A stretch of DNA of 64,000 bases from Barnesiella intestinihominis YIT 11860. GTDB taxonomy: Bacteria; Bacteroidota; Bacteroidia; Bacteroidales; Barnesiellaceae. The position numbers and the translations under genes were made by a program. The notes under the pieces were generated by a model that saw nothing but the letters and a program-made list of their open reading frames with translations, did not search any database and was not told the origin of the DNA. Shown here one piece after another: positions 25,036-35,265 of the stretch. Positions within the stretch are counted from its first letter, which is position 1; every line of letters starts with the position of its first letter. Location: assembly GCF_000296465.1 (NCBI RefSeq), contig NZ_JH815204.1, positions 1 to 64,000 of the forward strand, in the 5' to 3' direction.

Positions 25036-25602
25036 TTACAGATATCGGATTTCCCGATTTTCAGAATCCTCCGAGATTTGCTTGGGATATAATTTAATGA
25101 ATCCCGACCGGGGATCGAATAAGTCTTCTAATTTTTTAGCGCTGTTTCCTGAGAATAAAATGCCGTTGAGGTCAGAAGTTAGTCTGGCCGAAAACCTTTT
25201 GGGGGCGTAAAGTATTGCACCTGTCAGTTTATGTTTATAGAGCCAGATGAAACAAGTGTTAGGATTTACTCCGCGAGTTAAGTACCCTAAAATAGTTCCG
25301 ACGGGAATTTCACTGCGTACCGACGAATCCAATTTAACGATTCGGTGTGTAAAGATTTCGGAAAATCGAATGTCTTTAAACCGTTCGATAGCGACTCTTT
25401 CTCCATTTTCTGTCAGGAGCCAAATACCTTCCCAACTGTCGATTGGAGCTGTATCGAAATAATGTTTGGCACTTTCTTCGGTATAATTTTCAAGAATGAA
25501 ACTACGATAAGGAGGCTTACTTTCATAACGCCCTTCTTCATCTTTTATCGATGAGGAACAGAGTATACCGATGCATAGTAAAACTATGAGTTTGATTCTC
25601 AT
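25036..25602 (-). CDS. Exported protein of unknown function
   Basis: A 188-residue protein with an N-terminal hydrophobic stretch (IKLIVLLCIGILCSSS) that works as a signal peptide, possibly with Cys as a lipid anchor. The body has Trp-rich pattern SWEGIWLLTENGERVAIER and ends in a short strand-rich domain. No family was recognised. It directly abuts the DUF3078 gene (shared boundary base at 25602), so the two form an operon on the minus strand and probably act together at the envelope. Confidence 0.6.
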   Translation of the reverse strand: MRIKLIVLLCIGILCSSSIKDEEGRYESKPPYRSFILENYTEESAKHYFDTAPIDSWEGIWLLTENGERVAIERFKDIRFSEIFTHRIVKLDSSVRSEIPVGTILGYLTRGVNPNTCFIWLYKHKLTGAILYAPKRFSARLTSDLNGILFSGNSAKKLEDLFDPRSGFIKLYPKQISEDSENREIRYL

Positions 25603-27050
25603 TAGAATTTATAGTTGAATCCGAAACTTAGTAATTCTTTCAGTTGGAAATGTCCGAAGTCTTTGTTCAGTGCGCGAGCATCGTCATATCGCAGATGAAC
25701 AAACAAACGAGTAGAGAAGAAACGGTTGAGGATAAAGTCGAATGTATTTTCCATATCCCCTTGTACATGATCATAGTTGGTGAAATAAAACAGCCTGCAA
25801 CTCCAAACCATGTTGTGATAGAATTCCCATTTGATGCGCCCTTCGAAGGAGGAACCGTATTGATTCATGCTTTTTCCCGATTTGATTCCAAAGCTGGCCG
25901 CATCCATGTCGTCGTTAACGATGAATTGCAAGTTGTAGGAAAGCGGAGAGAGCGATATTGATGTCTCGAAATGTTTTTTATCGTTTTTATATTGATAAGA
26001 CATACCTAAACCCAAATTCAACTCGGCAGGAGATAGAAATGCAGCCACCTTGTTGTTGGAATTAGTGGCATAACTAGTGAAAAATTGTGTCTTGAAATTC
26101 ATGGTAGCAGTGTAGTACCATTTGTTGTAGGCTTTAAGACCGAATTTCGAGTTTATCTGGAATAAATCTTCACTGATTTTTACAGAATGCAATGTGTCTT
26201 CCGGGGCACTGTTGATGTTCAATCTCCATTGTACTAAATTCTCGAATAAGATGCGTTGCTCTTTGGGATCGTTATATTTGATAGAGAATTGTTGATCGCT
26301 TAGCAGATTGACATTGCTCGTCCCTCCTTGATACCAATTCTCCGAAACATAGACTTGGGAAAATTGTATGGACGATTGGAAATTGATTATCCATCGTTTT
26401 AGTTTGATTTTTTCTTTTCCCACGTCATTTTTTATAATCAGCGGCTTTTCTTTGATAGAGAGAATATGTTTGGCCGGATCGTTTTCGATCACGTATTGTT
26501 TAGGCACTTCCGGTAGATTGTCTGTATTGTAATGTATAAGTTTCGGGTAATTGACGATTACATAGTTCTGTGCTAGATTTCGGGTCTTTTCGGCTTGAAT
26601 CTCGTCTTGTAACCATTTATCGTCCACCGAAAGAGACTTTGGTTTGAATGGGCATTTTTCGGCCGAGGGTAAATGTTGAAAAGGAGTAGACATCTGTTTT
26701 TCGAACACGATAGGTAAGAAAAGTGGGTTGACAGGTATTTCGCCCGACCCTTGCATAGCTCTTATGCTGTCGGCATATTCGAGCATACGCAACATTTTGA
26801 TAACCGGTAAAATCTGTTCGGTTGAGTCTGTTTCCAATAATGAAAGTAAATTCTTGTCGGCCTCTTGCTGGCGAGCGATCGAGTCGGTATCGGTAACCTG
26901 TATGGTTATAGAATCTGATGGCATGGCCATTGTTATACTGTCAGATACGATTTCGTTCGTTATACTATCGTTCTGTTCTATGACAGTCGTTGCGAATACT
27001 CCGGTTACAGAAAGAAGACTTATGAGAATAGCTGTAATTCGTGAGTTCAT
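25602..27050 (-). CDS. DUF3078 outer-membrane protein
   Basis: A 482-residue protein with a signal peptide, a Ser/Thr/Asp-rich N-terminal segment (about 22-75) and a C-terminal beta-barrel-like domain (about 215-482). VYVSENWYQGGTSNVNLLSDQQF is the recognisable DUF3078 core, and the last strand is LKELLSFGFNYKF. DUF3078 proteins are Bacteroidetes outer-membrane proteins without known function. It is expressed from one or both promoters located in the 30-bp repeats upstream (27130-27159, 27205-27234). Confidence 0.85.
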   Translation of the reverse strand: MNSRITAILISLLSVTGVFATTVIEQNDSITNEIVSDSITMAMPSDSITIQVTDTDSIARQQEADKNLLSLLETDSTEQILPVIKMLRMLEYADSIRAMQGSGEIPVNPLFLPIVFEKQMSTPFQHLPSAEKCPFKPKSLSVDDKWLQDEIQAEKTRNLAQNYVIVNYPKLIHYNTDNLPEVPKQYVIENDPAKHILSIKEKPLIIKNDVGKEKIKLKRWIINFQSSIQFSQVYVSENWYQGGTSNVNLLSDQQFSIKYNDPKEQRILFENLVQWRLNINSAPEDTLHSVKISEDLFQINSKFGLKAYNKWYYTATMNFKTQFFTSYATNSNNKVAAFLSPAELNLGLGMSYQYKNDKKHFETSISLSPLSYNLQFIVNDDMDAASFGIKSGKSMNQYGSSFEGRIKWEFYHNMVWSCRLFYFTNYDHVQGDMENTFDFILNRFFSTRLFVHLRYDDARALNKDFGHFQLKELLSFGFNYKF

Positions 27051-27129
27051 AAGAGTATATGTTTGTATTTTTTAAGATAGTGCAACAAGTAGAGAGTAGA
27101 AATAGGTTTATTCGATTATGGCAAGGCGT

Positions 27130-27159
27130 AGCCTATTTTCGCATCTGTTTGCAAAGATA
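27130..27159 (-). repeat. 30-bp direct repeat with promoter, copy 1
   Basis: The 30 bases are identical to those at 27205-27234. On the minus strand they contain TATCTTTG (27152-27159), and TTG at 27179-27181 lies 19 bases upstream of it, so this copy has a full promoter for the DUF3078 gene. The predicted start of transcription is near 27145. Confidence 0.7.
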
Positions 27160-27204
27160 GTGCCAATGAGGGCAAAAGCAAGCTTGCTTGACTTTGCCGA
27201 ATGC

Positions 27205-27234
27205 AGCCTATTTTCGCATCTGTTTGCAAAGATA
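27205..27234 (-). repeat. 30-bp direct repeat with promoter, copy 2
   Basis: An identical second copy, 75 bases upstream with respect to the DUF3078 gene. Its minus-strand TATCTTTG (27227-27234) is intact, but the nearest TTTG is only 14 bases away, so it is the weaker promoter. Between the copies there is a palindromic AAGCAAGCTTGCTT segment (27177-27190). Confidence 0.65.
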
Positions 27235-27334
27235 ATGATTATTTGATACAAATTGTTTACCGATAGTCTTTCTTTTGGGTAAAAATTGTAAAGTGTTTCT
27301 ATCTGTTATGGGCTTTTCTCTTCATAGCAAATGA

Positions 27335-29029
<1,695 letters not shown>

Positions 29030-29052
29030 TTTAGTAATCTCAAAATTGAAGA

Positions 29053-30951
29053 ATGGATAAAAACACGATTTTAGGTCTTGTATTGATGGTCGTAGTTGTG
29101 CTGCTTTTCTCTTGGTGGATGCAGCCTACACCCGAACAATTGGAGGCACAGCGTCGGTATAACGATTCGATTGCCGCTGTGGAAGCGGAACGTATGGCCG
29201 AGGCCGCTTTGGCAGAAACACCCGTTTCGACCGATACCGTTTCGGGAGAAGTTGCCGATTCATTAAAAAATGCAGGTTTGATAGCGCGTTTCGGCGAGTT
29301 CGCTCCTTGTGCCGAAGGTTCGGAAGAATTTACTACTTTGTCCAATAATAAGGTGACATTGAAGTTTTCTAATAAAGGAGGTCGTCTTTATGAGGCTGTT
29401 TTGAATGATTACATGGCCTATGATTCCACGAATGTGACTCTGTTTACCGGAGACGAAAACGATTATGGATTCATTATTCGTACGAATGCGCGCGTGATCG
29501 ATACACGCGATTTATATTTTACTCCCGAAATCGATGGTAATGCTGTAAATATGACATTGCAGCTTGCCAATGGAAGTCAGATGGGCATTCGATATTCTTT
29601 GCCGGAAGACAGCTATATGTTGAAAATGGATATCTGGCAGAAAGATATGGATCGGGTAATTCCGTCGAGCGCTGTTTATTGGGATTTTATTTGGGACCAG
29701 AAAATGCGCCGTCAAGAACAAGGACGTATGTTTGAGGAGAGAAATAGTGCCTTGTATTATAAATTTGCAGGAGACGATGTAGAGCATTTGAGCGAGTCGG
29801 GTAACGATGAAGAGAAAGCGACTACGAGCCTCAAATGGATTGGGTTTAAAAACCAGTTTTTCTCTACTGCTTTTATTGCCGATGGAAAATTTAACGACGG
29901 AATTTTTACCTCTCGGTCTTTGGAAGAAGATAGATATTTGAAACAGTTTCATGCCGAGAGTACGATAGATTATGATTCGAAAGAGCCGCAGGTTGCCGGA
30001 TTCAATATTTTTCTCGGACCGAATTCTTATCCGTTATTGTCCTCTTATGACGACGATCTTTCGGGAGACCAGACACTCGATTTGGATAAGCTTGTTCCAC
30101 TGGGATATAAGTTTTTCCGTTGGATAAATACACTCATCGTTATACCGGTATTCACCTTCTTGGGTAAATTTTTCAGCAATTATGGCGTTATCATTTTGTT
30201 GTTGACGATATTTATAAAGCTCGTTTTATTCCCCTTCACGTATAAATCTTATAAGTCGCAGGCTCGTATGCGGGTTTTAGCCCCTCAAATTAAGGAGATT
30301 AATGATAAGTATCCGGGGCAGGATAAAGCGATGGAGCGTCAGCGTTTGACAATGGATCTGTACAGCAAGGCGGGAGTGAATCCTATGGGCGGGTGTTTGC
30401 CGTTACTTTTACAAATGCCTATTCTTATTGCGATGTTCACCTTCTTCCCGTCTTCTATCGAGCTTCGGGGTGAATCGTTCTTGTGGGCGAAAGATTTGTC
30501 GACCTATGATGCGATCGTAAGTTGGGACACTTATATACCGTTGATAACGCCCTATTTTGGTAATCACATCAGCCTTTTCTGTTTGTTGATGACTATTACC
30601 AACTTGATATACACCAAAATCAATATGCAGAATACCGCCGGGCAACAACAGATGCCGGGTATGAAGTTCATGATGTATCTAATGCCCGTCATGTTCTTGG
30701 TATTCTTCAATAATTATTCGGCCGGGTTGAGTTATTATTATTTCTTGTCGTTGTTGATTACGATTATTCAAACCTATGTATTCCGTAAATGTATCAACGA
30801 GGAGAAGGTTCTTGCCGAGTTGAAAGAGAATCAAAAGAAACCTCGCAAGAAGAGTGGTTTCATGGCTCGGTTGGAAGAAGCGCAACGCCAGCAGCAGGCT
30901 GCGTTGAGAGAACAACAGAAGCAACGAAACAAACAACAGCGTCGTCGATAA
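29053..30951 (+). CDS. yidC: Membrane protein insertase YidC
   Basis: A 632-residue insertase. It has an N-terminal membrane helix (residues 5-22), a large periplasmic beta domain (about 75-340), and the five-helix core (about 350-585) with YKSQARMRVLAPQIKEI and GGCLPLLLQMPILIAMF. The C-terminal tail is basic and Gln-rich (QRQQQAALREQQKQRNKQQ), suited to binding ribosomes. It inserts and folds inner-membrane proteins, alone or with Sec. It probably shares a transcript with pyrG. Confidence 0.97.
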   Translation: MDKNTILGLVLMVVVVLLFSWWMQPTPEQLEAQRRYNDSIAAVEAERMAEAALAETPVSTDTVSGEVADSLKNAGLIARFGEFAPCAEGSEEFTTLSNNKVTLKFSNKGGRLYEAVLNDYMAYDSTNVTLFTGDENDYGFIIRTNARVIDTRDLYFTPEIDGNAVNMTLQLANGSQMGIRYSLPEDSYMLKMDIWQKDMDRVIPSSAVYWDFIWDQKMRRQEQGRMFEERNSALYYKFAGDDVEHLSESGNDEEKATTSLKWIGFKNQFFSTAFIADGKFNDGIFTSRSLEEDRYLKQFHAESTIDYDSKEPQVAGFNIFLGPNSYPLLSSYDDDLSGDQTLDLDKLVPLGYKFFRWINTLIVIPVFTFLGKFFSNYGVIILLLTIFIKLVLFPFTYKSYKSQARMRVLAPQIKEINDKYPGQDKAMERQRLTMDLYSKAGVNPMGGCLPLLLQMPILIAMFTFFPSSIELRGESFLWAKDLSTYDAIVSWDTYIPLITPYFGNHISLFCLLMTITNLIYTKINMQNTAGQQQMPGMKFMMYLMPVMFLVFFNNYSAGLSYYYFLSLLITIIQTYVFRKCINEEKVLAELKENQKKPRKKSGFMARLEEAQRQQQAALREQQKQRNKQQRRR

Positions 30952-30985
30952 ATAACGAAGGGGAGCATTGCTCCCCTTCGTTATT
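30951..30985 (+). terminator. Terminator after yidC
   Basis: AATAACGAAGGGGAGC at 30951-30966 is perfectly complementary to 30970-30985 with a three-base loop. The hairpin begins at the last base of the yidC stop codon. Confidence 0.85.
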
Positions 30986-31070
30986 TATGATAGTTTCGGA
31001 TTTTTTCCTGTTTTATTTTACAGGAAAGATACCAAAAACAGATTTAGTCGATAACACGTTCGGGTATAAG

Positions 31071-31110
31071 AAAAGAGATTATCCCACTCGTTGGGATAAT
31101 CTCTTTTCTA
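31071..31110. terminator. Terminator of the ilv operon
   Basis: AAAAGAGATTATCCCA and TGGGATAATCTCTTTT form a perfect hairpin with a short loop. On the minus strand it follows ilvC and is succeeded by a T-rich stretch. Confidence 0.85.
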
Positions 31111-31130
31111 TATGGTAATCTATTTGCCGG

Positions 31131-32177
31131 TTAGTTATTTTCGGGGCGTAATTTTCGAACGGTCACACCGGCTTGCCACATCTCGCTTTCTCGCAACTCT
31201 TTCAACTCTTTGTTCAATCCATCGCGATATCCTTCTTTACTGTTCGTGTCGATAGAACGTTGAGCTTCGTTCCCTTTGGCTACCTCTTCATACAGTTCTT
31301 CGAATACGGGTTTGGTAGCATCGCGAAACTTTTTCCACCAGTCGAGAGCTCCTCGCTGGGCTGTTGTCGAGCAGTTGGCATACATCCAGTCCATACCGTT
31401 TTCGGCGACAAGAGGCATCAGTGATTGGGTAAGTTCTTCGACCGTTTCGTTGAATGCTTCCGAAGGGCTGTGTCCGTGTGCGCGCAGTGTGTCGTATTGT
31501 GCGGCGAAAATGCCTTGAATGGCCCCCATGAGAGTTCCCCGTTCTCCGGTAAGGTCGGAATAAACCTCGCGTTTGAAAGTAGTTTCAAAAAGGTATCCCG
31601 AACCGACTCCGATACCGAGAGCTATAACTTTCTCTTTGGCGTGCCCGGTCGCATCTTGGAAAATAGCATAGCTCGAATTGAGTCCCCGACCTTGCAAGAA
31701 CATGCGCCGTAAACTGGTTCCCGAACCTTTGGGCGCAACCAGTACTACATCGACATCGGTAGGAGGAACGATACCCGTGCGCTCTTTGTAGGTGATGGCG
31801 AATCCATGAGAAAAATAGAGCGTTTTACCGGCGGTAAGATGTTTTTTCACTTTGGGCCATACCTCTATTTGAGCTGCATCGGAAAGAAGGTACTCGATAA
31901 TTGTTCCACGCTGGCAAGCCTCTTCGATTTCGAAAAGCGTTTCGCCGGGAACCCAGCCGTCGGCCACCGCTTTATCCCATGTCTTCGAGCCTTTTCTTTG
32001 TCCGACGATGACATTGAATCCGTTGTCCCGCAAGTTCATACTTTGTCCGGGGCCTTGCACGCCGTATCCGATAACGGCGATGGTTTCGTCTTTGAGGATT
32101 TCCCTTGCCTTTTCCAATGGAAATTCTTCCCGGGTGACTACATTTTCGTCAACACCGCCAAAATTCATGATTGCCAT
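31131..32177 (-). CDS. ilvC: Ketol-acid reductoisomerase
   Basis: A 348-residue enzyme. The N-terminal Rossmann domain has IAVIGYGVQGPGQSMNLRDNG (NADPH-binding glycine motif) and the RKGSKTW loop; the helical domain carries the metal-binding acidic residues (DLTGERGTLMGAIQG, ETVEEL). It converts acetolactate or acetohydroxybutyrate to the dihydroxy acids in valine and isoleucine synthesis. It is the last gene of the ilv operon, 34 bases after the thioesterase. Confidence 0.96.
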   Translation of the reverse strand: MAIMNFGGVDENVVTREEFPLEKAREILKDETIAVIGYGVQGPGQSMNLRDNGFNVIVGQRKGSKTWDKAVADGWVPGETLFEIEEACQRGTIIEYLLSDAAQIEVWPKVKKHLTAGKTLYFSHGFAITYKERTGIVPPTDVDVVLVAPKGSGTSLRRMFLQGRGLNSSYAIFQDATGHAKEKVIALGIGVGSGYLFETTFKREVYSDLTGERGTLMGAIQGIFAAQYDTLRAHGHSPSEAFNETVEELTQSLMPLVAENGMDWMYANCSTTAQRGALDWWKKFRDATKPVFEELYEEVAKGNEAQRSIDTNSKEGYRDGLNKELKELRESEMWQAGVTVRKLRPENN

Positions 32178-32211
32178 TTTCTTTTTTGTTTAGAGGTTAA
32201 TTAAATTGGTT

Positions 32212-32976
32212 TTATCTGTTTTCAAATATGATTCTTCCTTTGCAGTACACGGTTTGGTCGTCCCGTATTTCTAAGGTAAAATGATCCGGTGCTTCTTCCT
32301 CTTTCAGCAGTTGCAGGGTAGAACCGTATCGAGCTTCGTTGGCATAGCTTATCTCGAATCGTCGGATACGTTGTTTGTCATACCGTTCGAAAGGGAAAAG
32401 GTCGAGTTCGTGCTCGATGTATTTCACACTGTTGACGTGTCGGTTCAAATCTATATCGTTATAAGTCACAGGATAGATTACTGCATTTTCGTCATGTACA
32501 TCGCGTACTCTCGATTGCTTTTCGATGGGACATGCTTTGTCCGATATGTTCTCGGCGATATATTCGAATTGACTTATATCTACCGATGTGCGACTATCCA
32601 AATCGATAACGACCCAAATCGTGCGGGCATATCCGCAGGGAGAGCCGTCCTCTCCCAGTATGGCGAAGTTTCTCGATGAAAAATGCTTGTTATACCCTTC
32701 GATCCATGTTTGTAAAGTATAATGCTCGTTGATGAGCGGATAACGGTACATTTCGACGGTGAGCCGGGAAAGTACCCATACTTGCCGGTTTTTGATGAGC
32801 GTACTATATCCCACGCCCCACGATTCGGCATGTAACGTAGCCACTTCGAGTATTCGTTTGGCGAGCAGGGTGAGCGGCAACTCCTGTTGACCGTTTCCTT
32901 CGGCCGGCTCTACGGTATAAGTTTTGGAGTAGACCGGTTCTGTTTGTCGTTTGGATTGTTCTTCTTTTTCTTTCAT
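32212..32976 (-). CDS. Acyl-ACP thioesterase
   Basis: A 254-residue double-hotdog thioesterase of the plant FatA/FatB-like family (PF01643). The first hotdog has VATLHAESWGVGYSTLIKNRQVWVLSRL, and the second contains NDIDLNRHVNSVKYIE with the Asn-His pair expected at the active site. It hydrolyses acyl-ACP to free fatty acid in the cytoplasm. Its place between ilvN and ilvC, overlapping ilvN by four bases, is odd for a lipid enzyme; branched acyl chains made from branched-chain amino acid precursors could be the link (inference). Confidence 0.88.
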   Translation of the reverse strand: MKEKEEQSKRQTEPVYSKTYTVEPAEGNGQQELPLTLLAKRILEVATLHAESWGVGYSTLIKNRQVWVLSRLTVEMYRYPLINEHYTLQTWIEGYNKHFSSRNFAILGEDGSPCGYARTIWVVIDLDSRTSVDISQFEYIAENISDKACPIEKQSRVRDVHDENAVIYPVTYNDIDLNRHVNSVKYIEHELDLFPFERYDKQRIRRFEISYANEARYGSTLQLLKEEEAPDHFTLEIRDDQTVYCKGRIIFENR

Positions 32977-33518
32977 AGTTGGTTTTGTCGGTATTGTTGT
33001 TCTTGTAGGAATATGCTTACGTGCTCGACGGTTGATTTGGTTATGGCGACACGTCCCGACCGGACGAATTGCATAACGTCGTATCGACTCAGTTCTTCGA
33101 ACAGAGATTGAGTTTCGTCGGGGTGGCCCGATTTCTCGATGACGGTATATGTGCGGTTTACTTCCAAAATGCGGGCATTGTGTTTGCGAATCAAATCTTC
33201 GATGCTCCTGTCGTCCAATAGTTTGTCGGTAGGAACCTTGTAAAGTGCGACCTCTTGAAAAATGATTTCGTCGTCGGTATAAAAGAAGGCGCGTAATACG
33301 TCTATTCGTTTTTCTATCTGCTTGACCAGTTTTTCCATCGTTTCGCGGTCGCTGTATGTCGTGATGGTAAATTTGTGTACACCTTCGATAGCTGATCCCG
33401 ATACCGACAGGCTTTCGATATTGAGCTGTCGGCGTGTAAAGATAATCGAAATCTGATTCAGCAATCCTACTTGGTTTTCAGAATAAACGGTTACGGTATA
33501 TAATGTCTGTTGAGTCAT
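32973..33518 (-). CDS. ilvN: Acetolactate synthase small subunit
   Basis: A 181-residue regulatory subunit. The N-terminal ACT domain (about 1-80) reads YTVTVYSENQVGLLNQISIIF followed by NIESLSVSGSAI; the C-terminal domain follows from about residue 85. It binds valine and sets feedback control and full activity of the IlvB catalytic subunit, whose gene ends 7 bases upstream. The length is that of the longer IlvH-type subunit. Confidence 0.95.
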   Translation of the reverse strand: MTQQTLYTVTVYSENQVGLLNQISIIFTRRQLNIESLSVSGSAIEGVHKFTITTYSDRETMEKLVKQIEKRIDVLRAFFYTDDEIIFQEVALYKVPTDKLLDDRSIEDLIRKHNARILEVNRTYTVIEKSGHPDETQSLFEELSRYDVMQFVRSGRVAITKSTVEHVSIFLQEQQYRQNQL

Positions 33519-33525
33519 ATCGGTC

Positions 33526-35235
33526 TTAATATTTTTCAGTGGCGTTGAGCATGATATGGGTTACACAGCTCCCGGCGGGAGTCATCGGGAATACCATGCA
33601 ATCCGGGTCTATTTGTACATCGAGCAGGTAAGCTCCGCGGTGGTCGAGCATACGTCGTATGGCAGAGTCGAGTTCTTCGCGGGTGGCGACCCTTTCGCCG
33701 GCTATGCCGTAAGCTGCCGCCACGCCCGTAAAATCGGGATTCAGCATTGGGGTTTCGGAGTAGCGATGGTCGAAGAACAGGTCTTGCCATTGTTTTACCA
33801 TACCCAAGAAATTATTATTGAGAATAATGATCTTCACATCGATACCATATTGCATGATTGTACCCAATTCTTCGATTGTCATTTGCAGTCCTCCGTCTCC
33901 GGTAAAAAAGCAGACCGTGCGGTCGGGATTGCCTATCTTGGCTCCGATAGCGGCGGGAAGGCCGAACCCCATAGTGCCCAATCCGCCGGAGGTAACGATA
34001 CTACGGGATCTTTTGAACCGGTAATATCGGGCCGATAGCATTTGGTTTTGTCCCACGTCGGTCACGAGAATACTGTCGTTGCCCGTGGCTTCGGATACCT
34101 TTCGGGCGACCTCTCCCATATTCATCAATGGTTTCCGGGGGTGTATCTCCGGTTCTATGACCTTTTCTTTTTCCACCTTTTCACACACCGAGAAAGATTC
34201 TATCCATTCGGAGTGTTCGGCGGGAGCGATTTTTTCATTCAGCTTTTGCAATACGGCACGGGCATCTCCCAGTACCGATACATCGCATTTCACGTTTTTG
34301 TTGAATTCCGACGGGTCGATGTCTATATGAATTACTTTGGCTTGTCGGGCATATTGTTTCAAGTCGCCCGTTACTCGGTCGTCGAACCGCATGCCGATGG
34401 CGATGAGCAGGTCGCATTCGTTGGTCTTGATGTTGGCGGCTATGCTGCCATGCATGCCTAACATGCCTTTGTATAGGGGGTGGTCGGTCGGTATTGCCGA
34501 TAATCCCAACAGAGTGCAACCTACCGGTATATCGGCTTTTTCGGCCAGTTCCGACAATTCCTTTTCAGCATGGGAGATAACTACCCCCTGACCGGCGAGT
34601 ATGAACGGCTTGCGAGACTGGTTGATAAGCCGGGCGGCTTCCTCTATTTCGACGGGTTGTATGTTGGGATAAGGGTTGTAGCTGCGAATGAATTGACAGG
34701 GGTTGTAGTCGAATTCGGTCATTCCCGCTTGGGCATCTTTGGCAATGTCGAGAACCACGGGACCCGGACGGCCGTTCCCGGCGATATAAAAAGCTCTTGC
34801 TACCGCCCAAGCTATTTCTTCGCTGTGACGTATCTGGTAACTCCATTTGGTCACCGGCTGGGTGATTCCTACGACATCGGTTTCCTGAAAAGCGTCCGAG
34901 CCCAATAGGGGAGAGGCGACCTGCCCGGTGATGACGATGAGCGGCGTGCTGTCCATCATGGCATCCGAGAGCCCCGTGATGATATTGGTGGCGGCGGGAC
35001 CCGAGGTGACCATGACGACTCCGGTCTTCCCCGATACTCGTGCGTACCCTTGTGCGGCATGTGTAGCTCCTTGTTCGTGTCTCACGAGGATATGTTTCAA
35101 TTTGTCTCGATAATCGTAGAGAACATCGAATACGGGCATGATGGCTCCTCCCGGATATCCGAATATATACTCTGTCTTTTCTGCGATGAGCGATTTGATG
35201 AGCGCTTCCGCTCCGCTTATTTTCTCTGTTGCCAT
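33526..35235 (-). CDS. ilvB: Acetolactate synthase large subunit
   Basis: A 569-residue thiamine-diphosphate enzyme. It starts ATEKISGAEALIKSLIAEK; the ThDP-activating glutamate is in VRHEQGATHAAQGYARV; the cofactor motif is GDGGLQMTIEELGTI through ILNN; the middle domain binds FAD. It condenses pyruvate with pyruvate or 2-ketobutyrate, the first common step of valine, leucine and isoleucine synthesis. The ATG at 35235 is preferred to the in-frame TTG at 35250. It lies 30 bases after ilvD. Confidence 0.96.
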   Translation of the reverse strand: MATEKISGAEALIKSLIAEKTEYIFGYPGGAIMPVFDVLYDYRDKLKHILVRHEQGATHAAQGYARVSGKTGVVMVTSGPAATNIITGLSDAMMDSTPLIVITGQVASPLLGSDAFQETDVVGITQPVTKWSYQIRHSEEIAWAVARAFYIAGNGRPGPVVLDIAKDAQAGMTEFDYNPCQFIRSYNPYPNIQPVEIEEAARLINQSRKPFILAGQGVVISHAEKELSELAEKADIPVGCTLLGLSAIPTDHPLYKGMLGMHGSIAANIKTNECDLLIAIGMRFDDRVTGDLKQYARQAKVIHIDIDPSEFNKNVKCDVSVLGDARAVLQKLNEKIAPAEHSEWIESFSVCEKVEKEKVIEPEIHPRKPLMNMGEVARKVSEATGNDSILVTDVGQNQMLSARYYRFKRSRSIVTSGGLGTMGFGLPAAIGAKIGNPDRTVCFFTGDGGLQMTIEELGTIMQYGIDVKIIILNNNFLGMVKQWQDLFFDHRYSETPMLNPDFTGVAAAYGIAGERVATREELDSAIRRMLDHRGAYLLDVQIDPDCMVFPMTPAGSCVTHIMLNATEKY

Positions 35236-35265
35236 AGTCGTTTTGTACAATTGGGACTCTGTTTC

